Numbered from the stretch's first letter, positions 8,318-15,677 are shown. The stretch: 33,256 nt of DNA from Micromonospora qiuiae (GCF_016863555.1 NZ_BOPC01000083.1:1-33256); one strand, 5' to 3'. The notes: generated by a model not told the origin, from the letters alone. Made by a program: numbers and translations.

Positions 8318-8529
8318 CCGGCGGGCGGCCACGGGTCGTGGTCACCGTCAGCAGCGAGGGCGTGGTGAGCGCCGAGACCCGGGACATCCTCGGCGAACGA
8401 TGCCTGGACTACGTCAGCGTCCTGGAGGACCTGCTGGCGGCACGCGCGGTCGACAGCGCCTACACCGCCGATTATGCGCGTACCGCCGAGCCCCTGCGAC
8501 AGGAGGTCCGTGATGTCGAGCGCGCCTGA
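8314..8529 (+). CDS. DUF2997-like small protein
   Basis: A 71-residue protein starting at a GTG that overlaps the previous stop by four bases. The pattern VVVTVSSEGVVSAETRDILGERCLDYVSVLEDLL, with a lone cysteine at residue 30, fits DUF2997: two strands, a G-x-x-C turn and an alpha helix. This family is typically encoded beside DUF1257 and Ycf46-like genes. The single conserved cysteine suggests a ligand, disulfide or covalent-modification site, which is inference. Its 3' end overlaps the start of the next gene at 8513, continuing the coupled arrangement. Confidence 0.7.
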   Translation: MTGGRPRVVVTVSSEGVVSAETRDILGERCLDYVSVLEDLLAARAVDSAYTADYARTAEPLRQEVRDVERA

Positions 8530-9463
8530 CCCGGGACGGCCGTCGTGGGGGCAGCCACCGGTGGGGCAGCCGCAGCCGCCGGCCGCGAGCTTCAAGTGGC
8601 GGCTGATGCACAGTTGGTGGCTGCTGCTGCCGGTGCTCGGTATGAGCTGCCTCGGCGGCCTCGGCTTCCTCTACGTGGGCCTGCGCGCCCGACGCCCGGC
8701 GTGGTGGATCGCCGGGATCGGCTACCTGCTGGTTGGGTGGACCGCCTTCATCCTGGCCGGGGAGTCGGATCCGGACGCTCCGCTCGGTGACTGGATGGCC
8801 GGCCTGGTGCTGGTCGTCTGGCTCACCAGCATCGTGCACGCCGCCATGATCAACTCTTCGTGGCTGCGCTGGCGGGCGGGCTACCGCCCCTGGTACGCCC
8901 AGCAGCCGGCACCGGGCGGGCCCGGCTACCCGCCCGGCACGCTCGCCCCGCCGCCGGGCGCGAGCCCCCCTGCGCCGCCCTTCGGCGCGAGCCCCCCTGC
9001 GCCGCCGTTTCCGGGCGTGGGCCCTGCTGCGCCGCCGTTTCCGGGCGTGGGCCCTGCTGCGCCGCCGTTCCCGGGTGCGGGCCCTGCGGCGCCGCCGGCC
9101 CATCCGCCCACCGGGTTCCCGCCGGCCGGCTCGACGTCCGACTACTTCGGTTCCGGTCCGGTCGCGGCTCCCGTGCCGATCGGTGGAGAGCCCCGGCGGC
9201 TGGACGTGGCCGCCGCTCCGCTGGACGTCAACGCCGCCCGGCCAGAGGAGTTCGCGGCGCTGCCCGGCCTGGATCCGCAGCGGGTCCGGCAGGCGCTGGC
9301 CGAACGGGACCGGCGGGGTGGTTTCGGCAGTGTCTCCGAGTTCGTCGCCGCGGCCGGCCTGGCGCCGCACGAGTACGCGCGGCTGCGCGACAACCTGGTG
9401 TGTTCGCCGCCGGTGCGGCCCGCGTCGGGGCTACCGCCCCAGGGGCGCGTCCTGGATGTCTGA
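8513..9463 (+). CDS. Membrane protein with C-terminal helix-hairpin-helix domain
   Basis: A 316-residue protein. Three hydrophobic segments (about 34-57, 63-82, 94-115) anchor it in the membrane. A proline-rich linker (132-222) follows, with tandem repeats of the type PPFPGVGPAA. Residues 235-295 form a helix-hairpin-helix pair (LDVNAARPEEFAALPGLDPQRVRQALAERD and FGSVSEFVAAAGLAP), like the ComEA/HHH_3 modules that bind DNA without sequence preference. The start is set by a perfect AGGAGGT five bases upstream; the gene overlaps both neighbours. It could tether the AAA/radical SAM complex to the membrane or to DNA; which side the HHH domain faces is unknown. Confidence 0.78.
   Translation: MSSAPDPGRPSWGQPPVGQPQPPAASFKWRLMHSWWLLLPVLGMSCLGGLGFLYVGLRARRPAWWIAGIGYLLVGWTAFILAGESDPDAPLGDWMAGLVLVVWLTSIVHAAMINSSWLRWRAGYRPWYAQQPAPGGPGYPPGTLAPPPGASPPAPPFGASPPAPPFPGVGPAAPPFPGVGPAAPPFPGAGPAAPPAHPPTGFPPAGSTSDYFGSGPVAAPVPIGGEPRRLDVAAAPLDVNAARPEEFAALPGLDPQRVRQALAERDRRGGFGSVSEFVAAAGLAPHEYARLRDNLVCSPPVRPASGLPPQGRVLDV
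8961..9090 (+). repeat. In-frame minisatellite in the HHH protein linker
   Basis: Three 30-bp units at 9001-9030, 9031-9060 and 9061-9090 (the first two identical) follow two units of a 27-bp repeat starting at 8961 and 8988. All are multiples of three, so length changes keep the frame and only lengthen or shorten the Pro-rich linker. Confidence 0.85.
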
Positions 9464-10193
9464 GCGACCGGCCGCCACCCCGGCACCGCGTGGCGGGGCG
9501 GAGGGCGTCGTGCCGACGCCGCGTGGCGGGGCGGAGGGCGTCGTGCCGGGGCCGCGCCGAGCGGCACGGACGGTCTCGGTGGCCCGGTTCCTCGGCACCA
9601 CCCGGGCCGAGGGCCCGGGCGAGCGGACCGCCATCTGGGTGCAGGGCTGCGCGATCCGCTGCCCCGGCTGCTTCAACCCGCACCTGTGGAGCTTCCGCGG
9701 CGGCGAGCAGGTCACTCCGGCCGAGTTGGTGGGGCGGGTGCTCGACGCCGGCACCGAGGGGTTGACCCTGCTCGGCGGCGAGCCCTTCGACCAGGCGGCC
9801 CCGCTGGCCGAGGTCGCCGCCGGGGTACGCGACGCCGGACGCTCGGTGATGACCTTCACCGGCTACACCCGTGCGCAGTTGGCGGCGGCGGTCGACGCTG
9901 GCCGCGATGACGTCGCCGCGTTGCTGGCGGCGACCGATCTGCTGGTCGCCGGACCGTTCGACGCCGACCGGATCGACACCCGAAGGCCCTGGATGGGCTC
10001 GACCAACCAGGAGTTCGTGCTGCTCAGTGACCGTTTTCCGGAGATGTTGACGGGGCTCACGGGCTGCCCGGACCGCGTGGAGGTCACGGTGGACACTGCC
10101 GGGCGGATCGAAGTGAACGGCTGGGCCGAAGTGGACATTCTCGACGAGTTGCTGGCCACAGTGGGCCGCCGGCCGGGCCGGCGTGACCGTTAG
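9456..10193 (+). CDS. Radical SAM protein, activating-enzyme-like (4Fe-4S single cluster)
   Basis: A 245-residue iron-sulfur enzyme resembling NrdG/PflA-type activases. The cluster motif is C65-AIR-C69-PG-C72 (CX3CX2C), followed by the SAM-binding GGEP at 107-110 and a GYTRAQL segment typical of anaerobic ribonucleotide reductase activases. No glycyl-radical enzyme gene is seen in the window, so the substrate is probably within the operon. The N-terminus has an in-frame 33-bp duplication (PRGGAEGVVP twice, residues 11-30) that may be a flexible tail; the conserved core starts near residue 38. The start overlaps the previous stop by eight bases, and it is the last gene of the operon. Confidence 0.85.
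   Translation: MSERPAATPAPRGGAEGVVPTPRGGAEGVVPGPRRAARTVSVARFLGTTRAEGPGERTAIWVQGCAIRCPGCFNPHLWSFRGGEQVTPAELVGRVLDAGTEGLTLLGGEPFDQAAPLAEVAAGVRDAGRSVMTFTGYTRAQLAAAVDAGRDDVAALLAATDLLVAGPFDADRIDTRRPWMGSTNQEFVLLSDRFPEMLTGLTGCPDRVEVTVDTAGRIEVNGWAEVDILDELLATVGRRPGRRDR
9486..9550 (+). repeat. 33-bp in-frame tandem repeat in the radical SAM gene
   Basis: The 30-base unit starting at 9486 recurs at 9519 with a 33-bp period, duplicating the peptide PRGGAEGVVP near the N-terminus. It is outside the catalytic core. Confidence 0.8.
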
Positions 10194-10324
10194 CAGACCG
10201 CGATTGACCGACCTCGACTGAACAGACCCTTTGCATCAGCCCCGATGTGCATCAGGATGGCACGAACATCCGGCGTACGGGGGTAGGGGAGCCGGATACC
10301 CGCAGAGGAAGGACGTGGCACATC

Positions 10325-11950
10325 GTGGTGCCTTTCTCCGGCAGGAGAGTGCTCGCCGGTATCGCGGCCAGCACGCTCTTGGGCACGGTGGCGCTGGCAA
10401 GCCCGGCGTCGGCGAGCCCGAACAACAACACCGTCAAGAAGCTGACCAAGGCGGTGACCGTCGAGGGTGTCTTCAAACACCTCGACAAGTTCCAGGCCAT
10501 CGCCAACGCCAACAATGGCACGCGGGCCTCCGGTACGCCCGGCTACGACGCCAGCGCCGACTACGTGGCGGGGCTGTTGGAGAAGGCCGGCTACCAGGTG
10601 AGCCGGCAGCAGTTCGACTTCGCGTACTTCGAGGAGTTCGGCTCGTCGTTCGCGCAGGTGGCGCCGAACCCGACCACGTACGCCGATGGCGTCGACTACG
10701 AGCTGATGTCCTACTCCGGTGCCGGGGTGGCCGAGGCCGAGGTGGTCCCGGTGGATCTGGCGCTCACGCCGCCGCGCGACTCGTCGTCCGGCTGCGAGGC
10801 GAGCGACTTCGCCGGTGTGGACGTGGCCGGCAAGATCGCCCTGATGCAGCGCGGCACCTGCGCCTTCGGGGACAAGGCTGCCAACGCCGAGGCGGCTGGC
10901 GCGGCCGGCGCGATCATCATGAACCAGGGCAACGGCACGCCGGAGGCCAATGCGGACCGCTACGACCTGTACGCCGGCACCCTCGGCGCGCCGGTCGGCA
11001 TTCCGACGGTCGCCGTGTCGTACGACACCGGGGCGCAGTTCGCCGCGGCGGCGGGCCTGGTTCTGCGCATCGAGGCCGACACCACCTCCGAGATCCGCAG
11101 CACCGAGAACGTCATCGCGCAGACCCGGCAGGGCCGCACCGACAACGTGGTCATGGCCGGGGCGCACCTGGACTCGGTGCCGGACGGGTCGGGCTACAAC
11201 GACAACGGCACCGGCAGCGCCGGGCTGCTCGAGGTCGCGCTCCAGATGGCCAAGGTGAAGCCGAACAACGCGGTCCGCTTCGCCTGGTGGGGTGCGGAGG
11301 AGGCCGGTCTGATCGGCTCTCAGTACTACGTGGACTCGCTGACCGAGAAGCAGGTCGAGGACATCGCCCTCTACCTCAACTTCGACATGATCGGCTCGCC
11401 GAACTACGTCTTCGGCGTGTACGACGGTGACGACTCCGCGCAGGAGGGCTCCGGCCCGGGCCCGGAGGGGTCGGCGCAGATCGAGAAGGTGTTCGAGGAG
11501 TTCTTCGCCTCCCGCAAGCTGCCCACCGTGCCGGCGGACTTCTCCGGCCGCTCGGACTACGGCGGGTTCATCGACGTCGGCATCCCGGCCGGTGGCCTCT
11601 TCACCGGCGCGGAGGGCCTCAAGACGGCCGAGGAGGCCGCCCTCTTCGGCGGTCTGGCGGGGGAGGCGTACGACCCCTGCTACCACCAGGCCTGCGACAG
11701 CCTCACGCCGGTCGCCGACGGTGCCGACGCCGCGCTCTACCGGGCGCTGGGCAAGGAGTACAAGCTCAAGGGCAACGTCAACGTTTTCGCGCTCGACGTC
11801 AACGCCGACGCCGTCGCCACCGCGGTGCTCACGTTCGCGTACGACACCTCGGCCGTGAACGGCGTTCCGGGCAAGACGCCCGGCAAGGGCAAGGGCAAGG
11901 ACAAGGGCAAGCCGCACGGCCACAAACACGGCCACAAGCACGCAAGGTAG
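10325..11950 (+). CDS. Secreted M28 aminopeptidase with PA domain
   Basis: A 541-residue exported zinc peptidase similar in plan to Streptomyces griseus aminopeptidase. The signal peptide (RRVLAGIAASTLLGTVALA) ends near ASA|SP. A protease-associated domain is inserted (VAGKIALMQRGTCAFGDKAANAEAAGAAGAII). The metal and catalytic residues of M28 are all present: His281 (AHLDS, with Asp283), Asp293 (NDNGTG), Glu325-Glu326, Asp354 (NFDMIG) and His454 (CYHQACD). The C-terminal 27 residues are a Lys/Gly/His-rich tail, which could bind cell wall or metal. GAAGGA lies 11 bases before the GTG at 10325; the adjacent GTG at 10328 is an alternative. It probably releases amino acids from extracellular peptides. 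Confidence 0.9.
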   Translation: MVPFSGRRVLAGIAASTLLGTVALASPASASPNNNTVKKLTKAVTVEGVFKHLDKFQAIANANNGTRASGTPGYDASADYVAGLLEKAGYQVSRQQFDFAYFEEFGSSFAQVAPNPTTYADGVDYELMSYSGAGVAEAEVVPVDLALTPPRDSSSGCEASDFAGVDVAGKIALMQRGTCAFGDKAANAEAAGAAGAIIMNQGNGTPEANADRYDLYAGTLGAPVGIPTVAVSYDTGAQFAAAAGLVLRIEADTTSEIRSTENVIAQTRQGRTDNVVMAGAHLDSVPDGSGYNDNGTGSAGLLEVALQMAKVKPNNAVRFAWWGAEEAGLIGSQYYVDSLTEKQVEDIALYLNFDMIGSPNYVFGVYDGDDSAQEGSGPGPEGSAQIEKVFEEFFASRKLPTVPADFSGRSDYGGFIDVGIPAGGLFTGAEGLKTAEEAALFGGLAGEAYDPCYHQACDSLTPVADGADAALYRALGKEYKLKGNVNVFALDVNADAVATAVLTFAYDTSAVNGVPGKTPGKGKGKDKGKPHGHKHGHKHAR

Positions 11951-11968
11951 TCCCGGCGCCCTGCTGAC

Positions 11969-11999
11969 CGGGCCGGGCCCCGCCTCGGGGCCCGGCCCG
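11969..11999. terminator. Hairpin terminator between convergent genes
   Basis: Thirteen perfectly complementary bases at 11969-11981 and 11987-11999 enclose a 5-base loop. It lies between the end of the peptidase gene and the end of the minus-strand YqeB-like gene, so it could serve both strands. Confidence 0.75.
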
Positions 12000-12028
12000 A
12001 CCGGCGCACACCGACCGGTCGGGTCGGC

Positions 12029-12523
12029 TCAGCCGGGTGGAAGGGCCGATCGGGTCAGCCGCCAGTACTGCCGTTTGCCCTCGTCGCGGACCACCACGCC
12101 GTAGCGGCCCAGTTCGGTACGCAGTTCGCGGGCCTCGTCGCCCCGGTCGGCCTCCAGCGCCTCCTGCCGGGCCCGCAGCAGTGCGTCCGCGCCGGCCGGC
12201 AGCCCGGGCAGCCCCGGCACCCAGCGCCGGTACGCCTCCCGGTGCGGGTCCGCCTCCGCCCACGGCCAGCCGTGCTCCCGGAACGCCTTGGCCAGCCGGT
12301 CGGCCGGCAGGTCGGAGGTCTGCCGGGCCAGCTCGTTCTCGTCGGCGCCGAGCAGCACCAGGTCCTTACCGTCGACGAAGACCACCCGGGTCTCCGACCG
12401 GCCGATCTCCCGCTCGGTGCTGCCGCGGCGCAGCCGCGCCCGGGTGCCGTCCACGGCGACCCGCACCCGCTCGGCGGTGCCGATCGCGCCGATGACCAGC
12501 CCGGCCAGCACGCCGACCGCCAC
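12029..12523 (-). pseudogene. YqeB-like protein, N-terminally truncated
   Basis: The frame encodes the C-terminal 164 residues or so of a YqeB-like actinobacterial membrane-associated protein: the end of a hydrophobic segment (VAVGVLAGLVIGAIGTA), then TRARLRRGSTEREIGRSETRVVFVDGKDLVLLG and a basic C-terminal region ending in YWRLTRSALPPG. From memory of the family, about 70 residues with two membrane segments should precede this. Upstream of about 12,530 the frame instead reads antisense through a response regulator gene. A GTG at 12523 could still initiate a short product, but no Shine-Dalgarno site is evident. The function of YqeB proteins is not known to me. The 5' end was probably lost in the same event that truncated the neighbour. 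Confidence 0.65.
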
Positions 12524-12535
12524 CCCGGGCCGTCG

Positions 12536-13135
12536 ATGATCCTCGGCGGGGCACCCGACCTGGAGGTGGTCGGGGAGGCGGCCGACGGCAGCGAAGTCGT
12601 GGCCGCGGTCGCCGCCTGCCGACCGGAGGTGGTGCTGATGGACATCCGGATGCCCCGGCTCGACGGGCTGGCCGCGACGGAGGCGGTGCGCGCGTTGCCC
12701 CGACCGCCCGAGGTGCTCGTGCTGACCACCTTCGACGCCGACGAGTACGTGCTGCGCGCGTTGCGGGCCGGCGCGAGCGGTTTCCTGCTCAAGGACACCC
12801 CGCCGGCCGAGATCGTGCGGGCGGTGGCCCGGGTGGCGGCGGGTGAGGCCACGCTGTCCCCGACGGTCGTCCGTACCCTCATCGAGCACGTCACCGTGCC
12901 GACCGCGGCCGACCCGCGCCGGGAGCGGGCGCTGCGGCTGCTGGCCGGTCTCGCCGAGCGGGAACGGGCGGTCGCGCTGGCCGTCGGCCAGGGGCGCACC
13001 AACGCCGAGATCGCCGGGGAGCTGTTCATGAGCGTGGCCACCGTCAAGGCGTACGTCTCCCGGCTGCTGACCCGCCTCGACCTGAACAACCGGGTGCAGA
13101 TCGCGCTGCTCGTGCACGACGCCGGCCTGGCCTGA
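12536..13135 (+). pseudogene. NarL/FixJ-family response regulator, N-terminally truncated
   Basis: A 199-residue frame from an ATG at 12536. It has the phospho-acceptor Asp36 (VVLMDIRMPRLDG), the Thr and Lys switch positions (LVLTTFDAD, FLLKDTPP) and a LuxR-type helix-turn-helix (RTNAEIAGELFMSVATVKAYVSRLL). Response regulators of this family normally begin about 20 residues earlier with the first strand and the acidic Mg-binding pair (for example VLLVDDQ), which are absent. No Shine-Dalgarno site precedes the ATG and no partner histidine kinase is nearby. If expressed it probably cannot be phosphorylated normally. The sequence upstream is the antisense of the truncated YqeB gene. Confidence 0.7.
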
Positions 13136-13250
13136 CCGTCGGCGGCGAAGGCGCGGAAACCTCGTTTGAACCATCCCGCTCTGGCAGCCGTACCAATGCG
13201 CGAGGTGCGGTGCTCAAGCGCATCGCTACCGGAGCTTCGGGAGGCCTGCC

Positions 13251-13844
13251 GTGCGAGTTGATGAGCAGTCGACAGATCCCATCGATCAAATTCTGGGCGA
13301 GTTGCCGGTCCCGACATCGCTGACCCCCGAGGACGTCCGGCTGGCGGTCCGGGCGGTGGTCGTGCACGCGGCGGAGGAGTGGCCCTCGGGGGCGCTGTGC
13401 CGCAACGACGGTGCTCGGTTCCCCTGCCGGTTGCACCGGTGGGGCCGGCGGGTGTTGCTGGCCCACGGGCTGAACGAGCGGCAGCTCGACGCCCTCATCC
13501 GGCACGGCAACCCGTTCGTGCACGTGCCGTTCCCGTTCCTGGTGAACGGGCCGAACCCGGGACGTACCCCGGCGGCCCGTCCGCAGGGCGCGACCGGCTA
13601 TCCGGCCCGTCCGCAGGGCGCCGCCGGCTATCCGACCCGCCAGCAGGGCGCGGGCGGCTATCCGGCGCGTCCGGATCGCGCTGCCGGCTATCCGCCGCGT
13701 ACCGATCGCGTCGCCGGTCACCCGGCGCGTGGTCCGGTGCCCCGGGTGGCCGCTCCCGCGGCACGGACCGCTGCCCGGACCCCCGGCACCGGCCGTCCGG
13801 TGGCACCCCCCGCCACCGCGCCGCGCTGGCCGCGGGCGAGCTGA
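13251..13844 (+). CDS. Uncharacterised protein with Gly-Tyr-Pro repeat tail
   Basis: A 197-residue protein I do not recognise. Residues 1-100 form a compact conserved-looking domain (LTPEDVRLAVRAVVVHAAEEWPSG, CRNDGARFPCRLHRWGRRVLLAHGLNERQLDALI) with two cysteines about 10 residues apart. Residues 105-160 are an imperfect tandem repeat of about 10 residues (GYPARPQGAA type, five copies), and the tail is Ala/Pro/Arg-rich. There is no signal peptide or membrane segment, so it is probably cytoplasmic. The GTG at 13251 is preceded by GGGAGG with 6-base spacing. It stands alone between the decayed response regulator and a bidirectional terminator. Confidence 0.75.
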   Translation: MRVDEQSTDPIDQILGELPVPTSLTPEDVRLAVRAVVVHAAEEWPSGALCRNDGARFPCRLHRWGRRVLLAHGLNERQLDALIRHGNPFVHVPFPFLVNGPNPGRTPAARPQGATGYPARPQGAAGYPTRQQGAGGYPARPDRAAGYPPRTDRVAGHPARGPVPRVAAPAARTAARTPGTGRPVAPPATAPRWPRAS

Positions 13845-13868
13845 GAGGGATTCACCCGCTGGCGGTAC

Positions 13869-13920
13869 GACGCCGGTCCGGATCGCGCGGTCATTTCCCG
13901 CCCGCGCCCGGACCGGCGTC
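13869..13920. terminator. Bidirectional hairpin between convergent genes
   Basis: Perfect 13-bp arms at 13869-13881 and 13908-13920 flank a 26-base loop. The hairpin sits between the converging repeat-tailed protein and M15 peptidase genes. Confidence 0.7.
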
Positions 13921-13926
13921 GCGACC

Positions 13927-14700
13927 TCAGATCCCGCACTTGGGCGCGGACCAGTAGGTGTGGTTCGAGACGCCGTCCCGGTTGTTCTCCCGACGGGAGT
14001 CGACGTGGACATGGCTGTTGTGCCCGCGCACGCCGGGGCCGACGATTCCGCTGAAGCCGTGGTCGCGGGCCTGGCGGGCGACGTCGCACAACGACCGGTG
14101 GGTCGAGATGACGTCGGCGGCGTTGCCGTAGAGGTGCTGGCTGTTCGTCGCGCCGCCCACCCGGCTGTTGCAGCCGCGGTCGCGGAAGCCGCTGGTGACG
14201 ATCAGCGGCCGGTCGCCGAGGCTCTTGCGCAGCGCCTCCAGTTTCCACATGGTGCGTAGGGCGTTCTGCCGGGTCTGGTCGGCCGTCAATGGGCCACCCG
14301 TCCAGCCACCCCGGCCGCAGCCGTTGTCCAGCTCAGGGTAGATGAAGTGCCGGGGCGTGCAGTCGTCGTCCTGGAGCTGGTAGAGCTTTCCGAAGGTCTC
14401 CGGCCCGGCGATCCCGTCGACCGCGATCCCGTACGCGGCCTGGAATCGGCGTATCGCGGCGGCGGTCTTCGGGCCGTACTTGCCGTCGAGTTCCACGATG
14501 TCGCGTCGGCCGGCCCAGCCGGCCACCCGCATTTGCAGCTCGCGTACGTCACTGCCGGAGAGACCCTGGTAGAGGGTGCGCTCCCAGGTGTAACAGCCAT
14601 CGGCGTGGGCGGCTGGTGCGGCGATCACCGAGGCGATCGCGGCACCCGGTAGCGCCAGCGCGAGGGCGACGACGGCCCGCTTCAAGGCGTGTGCGCGCAC
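13927..14700 (-). CDS. Secreted M15-type peptidase with peptidoglycan-binding domain
   Basis: A 257-residue exported cell-wall enzyme. A signal peptide is cleaved near AHA|DG (residue 33-34). Residues 44-110 form a PG_binding_1 module (DVRELQMRVAGWAG, LDGKYGPKTAAAIRRFQAAYGIAVDGIAGPETFGKL). The C-terminal domain shows the M15 zinc pattern: SGFRDRGCNSRVGGATNSQH with His189, Asp196 (H-x6-D) and His232 in HVHVD. It should hydrolyse D-Ala-D-Ala or related peptide bonds in peptidoglycan. Several cysteines suggest disulfides outside the cell. The GTG at 14700 follows GGGAGGA with 6-base spacing. The 5' leader contains a stable stem-loop (14729-14773). Confidence 0.88.
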   Translation of the reverse strand: MRAHALKRAVVALALALPGAAIASVIAAPAAHADGCYTWERTLYQGLSGSDVRELQMRVAGWAGRRDIVELDGKYGPKTAAAIRRFQAAYGIAVDGIAGPETFGKLYQLQDDDCTPRHFIYPELDNGCGRGGWTGGPLTADQTRQNALRTMWKLEALRKSLGDRPLIVTSGFRDRGCNSRVGGATNSQHLYGNAADVISTHRSLCDVARQARDHGFSGIVGPGVRGHNSHVHVDSRRENNRDGVSNHTYWSAPKCGI

Positions 14701-15013
14701 GGGTAGTCCTCCCGATAGACAGGTGAATGGGTGGCATCCGGGACTTCGGCCTGGCCGTCCCGTGAATCCACCCTCGCACCCGAGGAAGCCGATTCGCGGC
14801 GATTAACCGGAATTGTTCTCACAATCTCCCTTGTCTGAACGTTGCCTGGGAATTAACGGCATTTGCGAACCGGACATTCACTCCCGGGTAGCCGCAGAGA
14901 ACGCCGACCCGGCAATTACTGTGCGGAAAGTCGCAGCAGGTCGCACGGAGGGTGATGTTCCCTGGCCGGGGCGGGCCGGTAACGTCAGCGCCGGCGACGA
15001 CGGGGAGGCGGGC
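14701..15013. other. Divergent regulatory gap
   Basis: A 313-bp gap separates the divergent M15 peptidase and caspase-like genes. It contains the leader stem-loop of the M15 gene (14729-14773), an AT-richer stretch at 14796-14875 with an inverted repeat ATTGT-TCTC-ACAAT (14812-14825), and no convincing gene. A frame open through part of it on the plus strand has no start signal. Confidence 0.5.
14729..14773 (-). promoter_or_regulatory. Structured leader of the M15 peptidase gene
   Basis: Two nested stems are visible: 14729-14734 with 14768-14773, and 14739-14744 with 14757-14762, around a GC-rich loop. The structure ends 29 bases before the GTG, leaving the ribosome site free. Cell-wall hydrolase genes in actinobacteria often carry c-di-AMP (ydaO-type) riboswitches, but I cannot match this to that consensus. 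Confidence 0.35.
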
Positions 15014-15643
15014 GTGGCGCGAGGTGGGATCTTCTGCGTCGAGGGCCAGTGGCACCGGGACCTCAACGAGCGGGGATCGGTGCTGCCCACCCTCGAACTG
15101 CTCGAACGGCTGAATCGGGTCCGGTTCATCCACAAGGACGCGGCCACCCGGGACGAGCTTTTCTACTTCATCGACCGCTGGCTGCTCAAGCAGTACGCCG
15201 ACCACCGGCTCGGGTTCTTCGCCATGCACGGCGAGCCGAACCGGTTGTGCCTGACCGACTGGCACTCGGTGGAGCTCACCGAGGTGGCCGAGCGGATGGC
15301 GGGGCGCTGCGAAGGGCGGCGGATCTACTTCGGCAGCTGTTCGGTGCTGCGCGCCTCCGAAGCGGTGCTACGCGACTTCCTCGACGTCACCGGTGCGGCG
15401 CTGATCTGCGGTTTCACCCGTGAGGTGGACTGGGTGGAGTCGGCCGCGTTCGAGACCGTCCTGCTCGACGTGCTCGCCAACGGTCAGCGACACAACGCCG
15501 CCGAGTTGCGGATGGGCTCGGCGCACTGGGCGCCGCTCGCGTCGTACCTCGGCTTCCGGGTGATCTACGCCAACGGCCGGGCGTGGCGGCCGTCGGCCCG
15601 ACCTCGGGTGCCCCGCCAGGCGTCGGCCGGTCGCTCCGCCTGA
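15014..15643 (+). CDS. Unknown protein with caspase/CHAT-like His and Cys motifs
   Basis: A 209-residue protein, probably of an uncharacterised actinobacterial family (possibly DUF6642). The pattern resembles clan CD peptidases such as CHAT. A hydrophobic strand ends in His72-Gly73 (LGFFAMHGE), 37 residues later a second strand ends in Cys109 (RRIYFGSCSVL), and then come TGAALICGFTREVDWVESAAFE and a helix. In caspases and CHAT the catalytic His and Cys occupy these positions. There is no signal peptide, so it is probably cytoplasmic. The GTG at 15014 follows GGGGAGG; longer upstream frames lack support. No substrate is suggested by neighbours. Proteolytic function is inference from motif layout only. 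Confidence 0.7.
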   Translation: MARGGIFCVEGQWHRDLNERGSVLPTLELLERLNRVRFIHKDAATRDELFYFIDRWLLKQYADHRLGFFAMHGEPNRLCLTDWHSVELTEVAERMAGRCEGRRIYFGSCSVLRASEAVLRDFLDVTGAALICGFTREVDWVESAAFETVLLDVLANGQRHNAAELRMGSAHWAPLASYLGFRVIYANGRAWRPSARPRVPRQASAGRSA

Positions 15644-15671
15644 CAGCCGTCGGCCGGCCGCTCCGCCTGAC
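15621..15671. repeat. 27-bp tandem duplication spanning a stop codon
   Basis: Twenty-four bases at 15621-15644 recur at 15648-15671 with one mismatch. The first copy contains the last codons and TGA of the caspase-like gene; the second lies in the gap before the PPOX gene. Confidence 0.75.
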
Positions 15672-15677
15672 GGCTGG

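Noticed and set aside
8961..9090. Repeats considered as a CRISPR array
   Set aside because: They are back-to-back, in frame, without spacers, and encode a Pro-rich linker.
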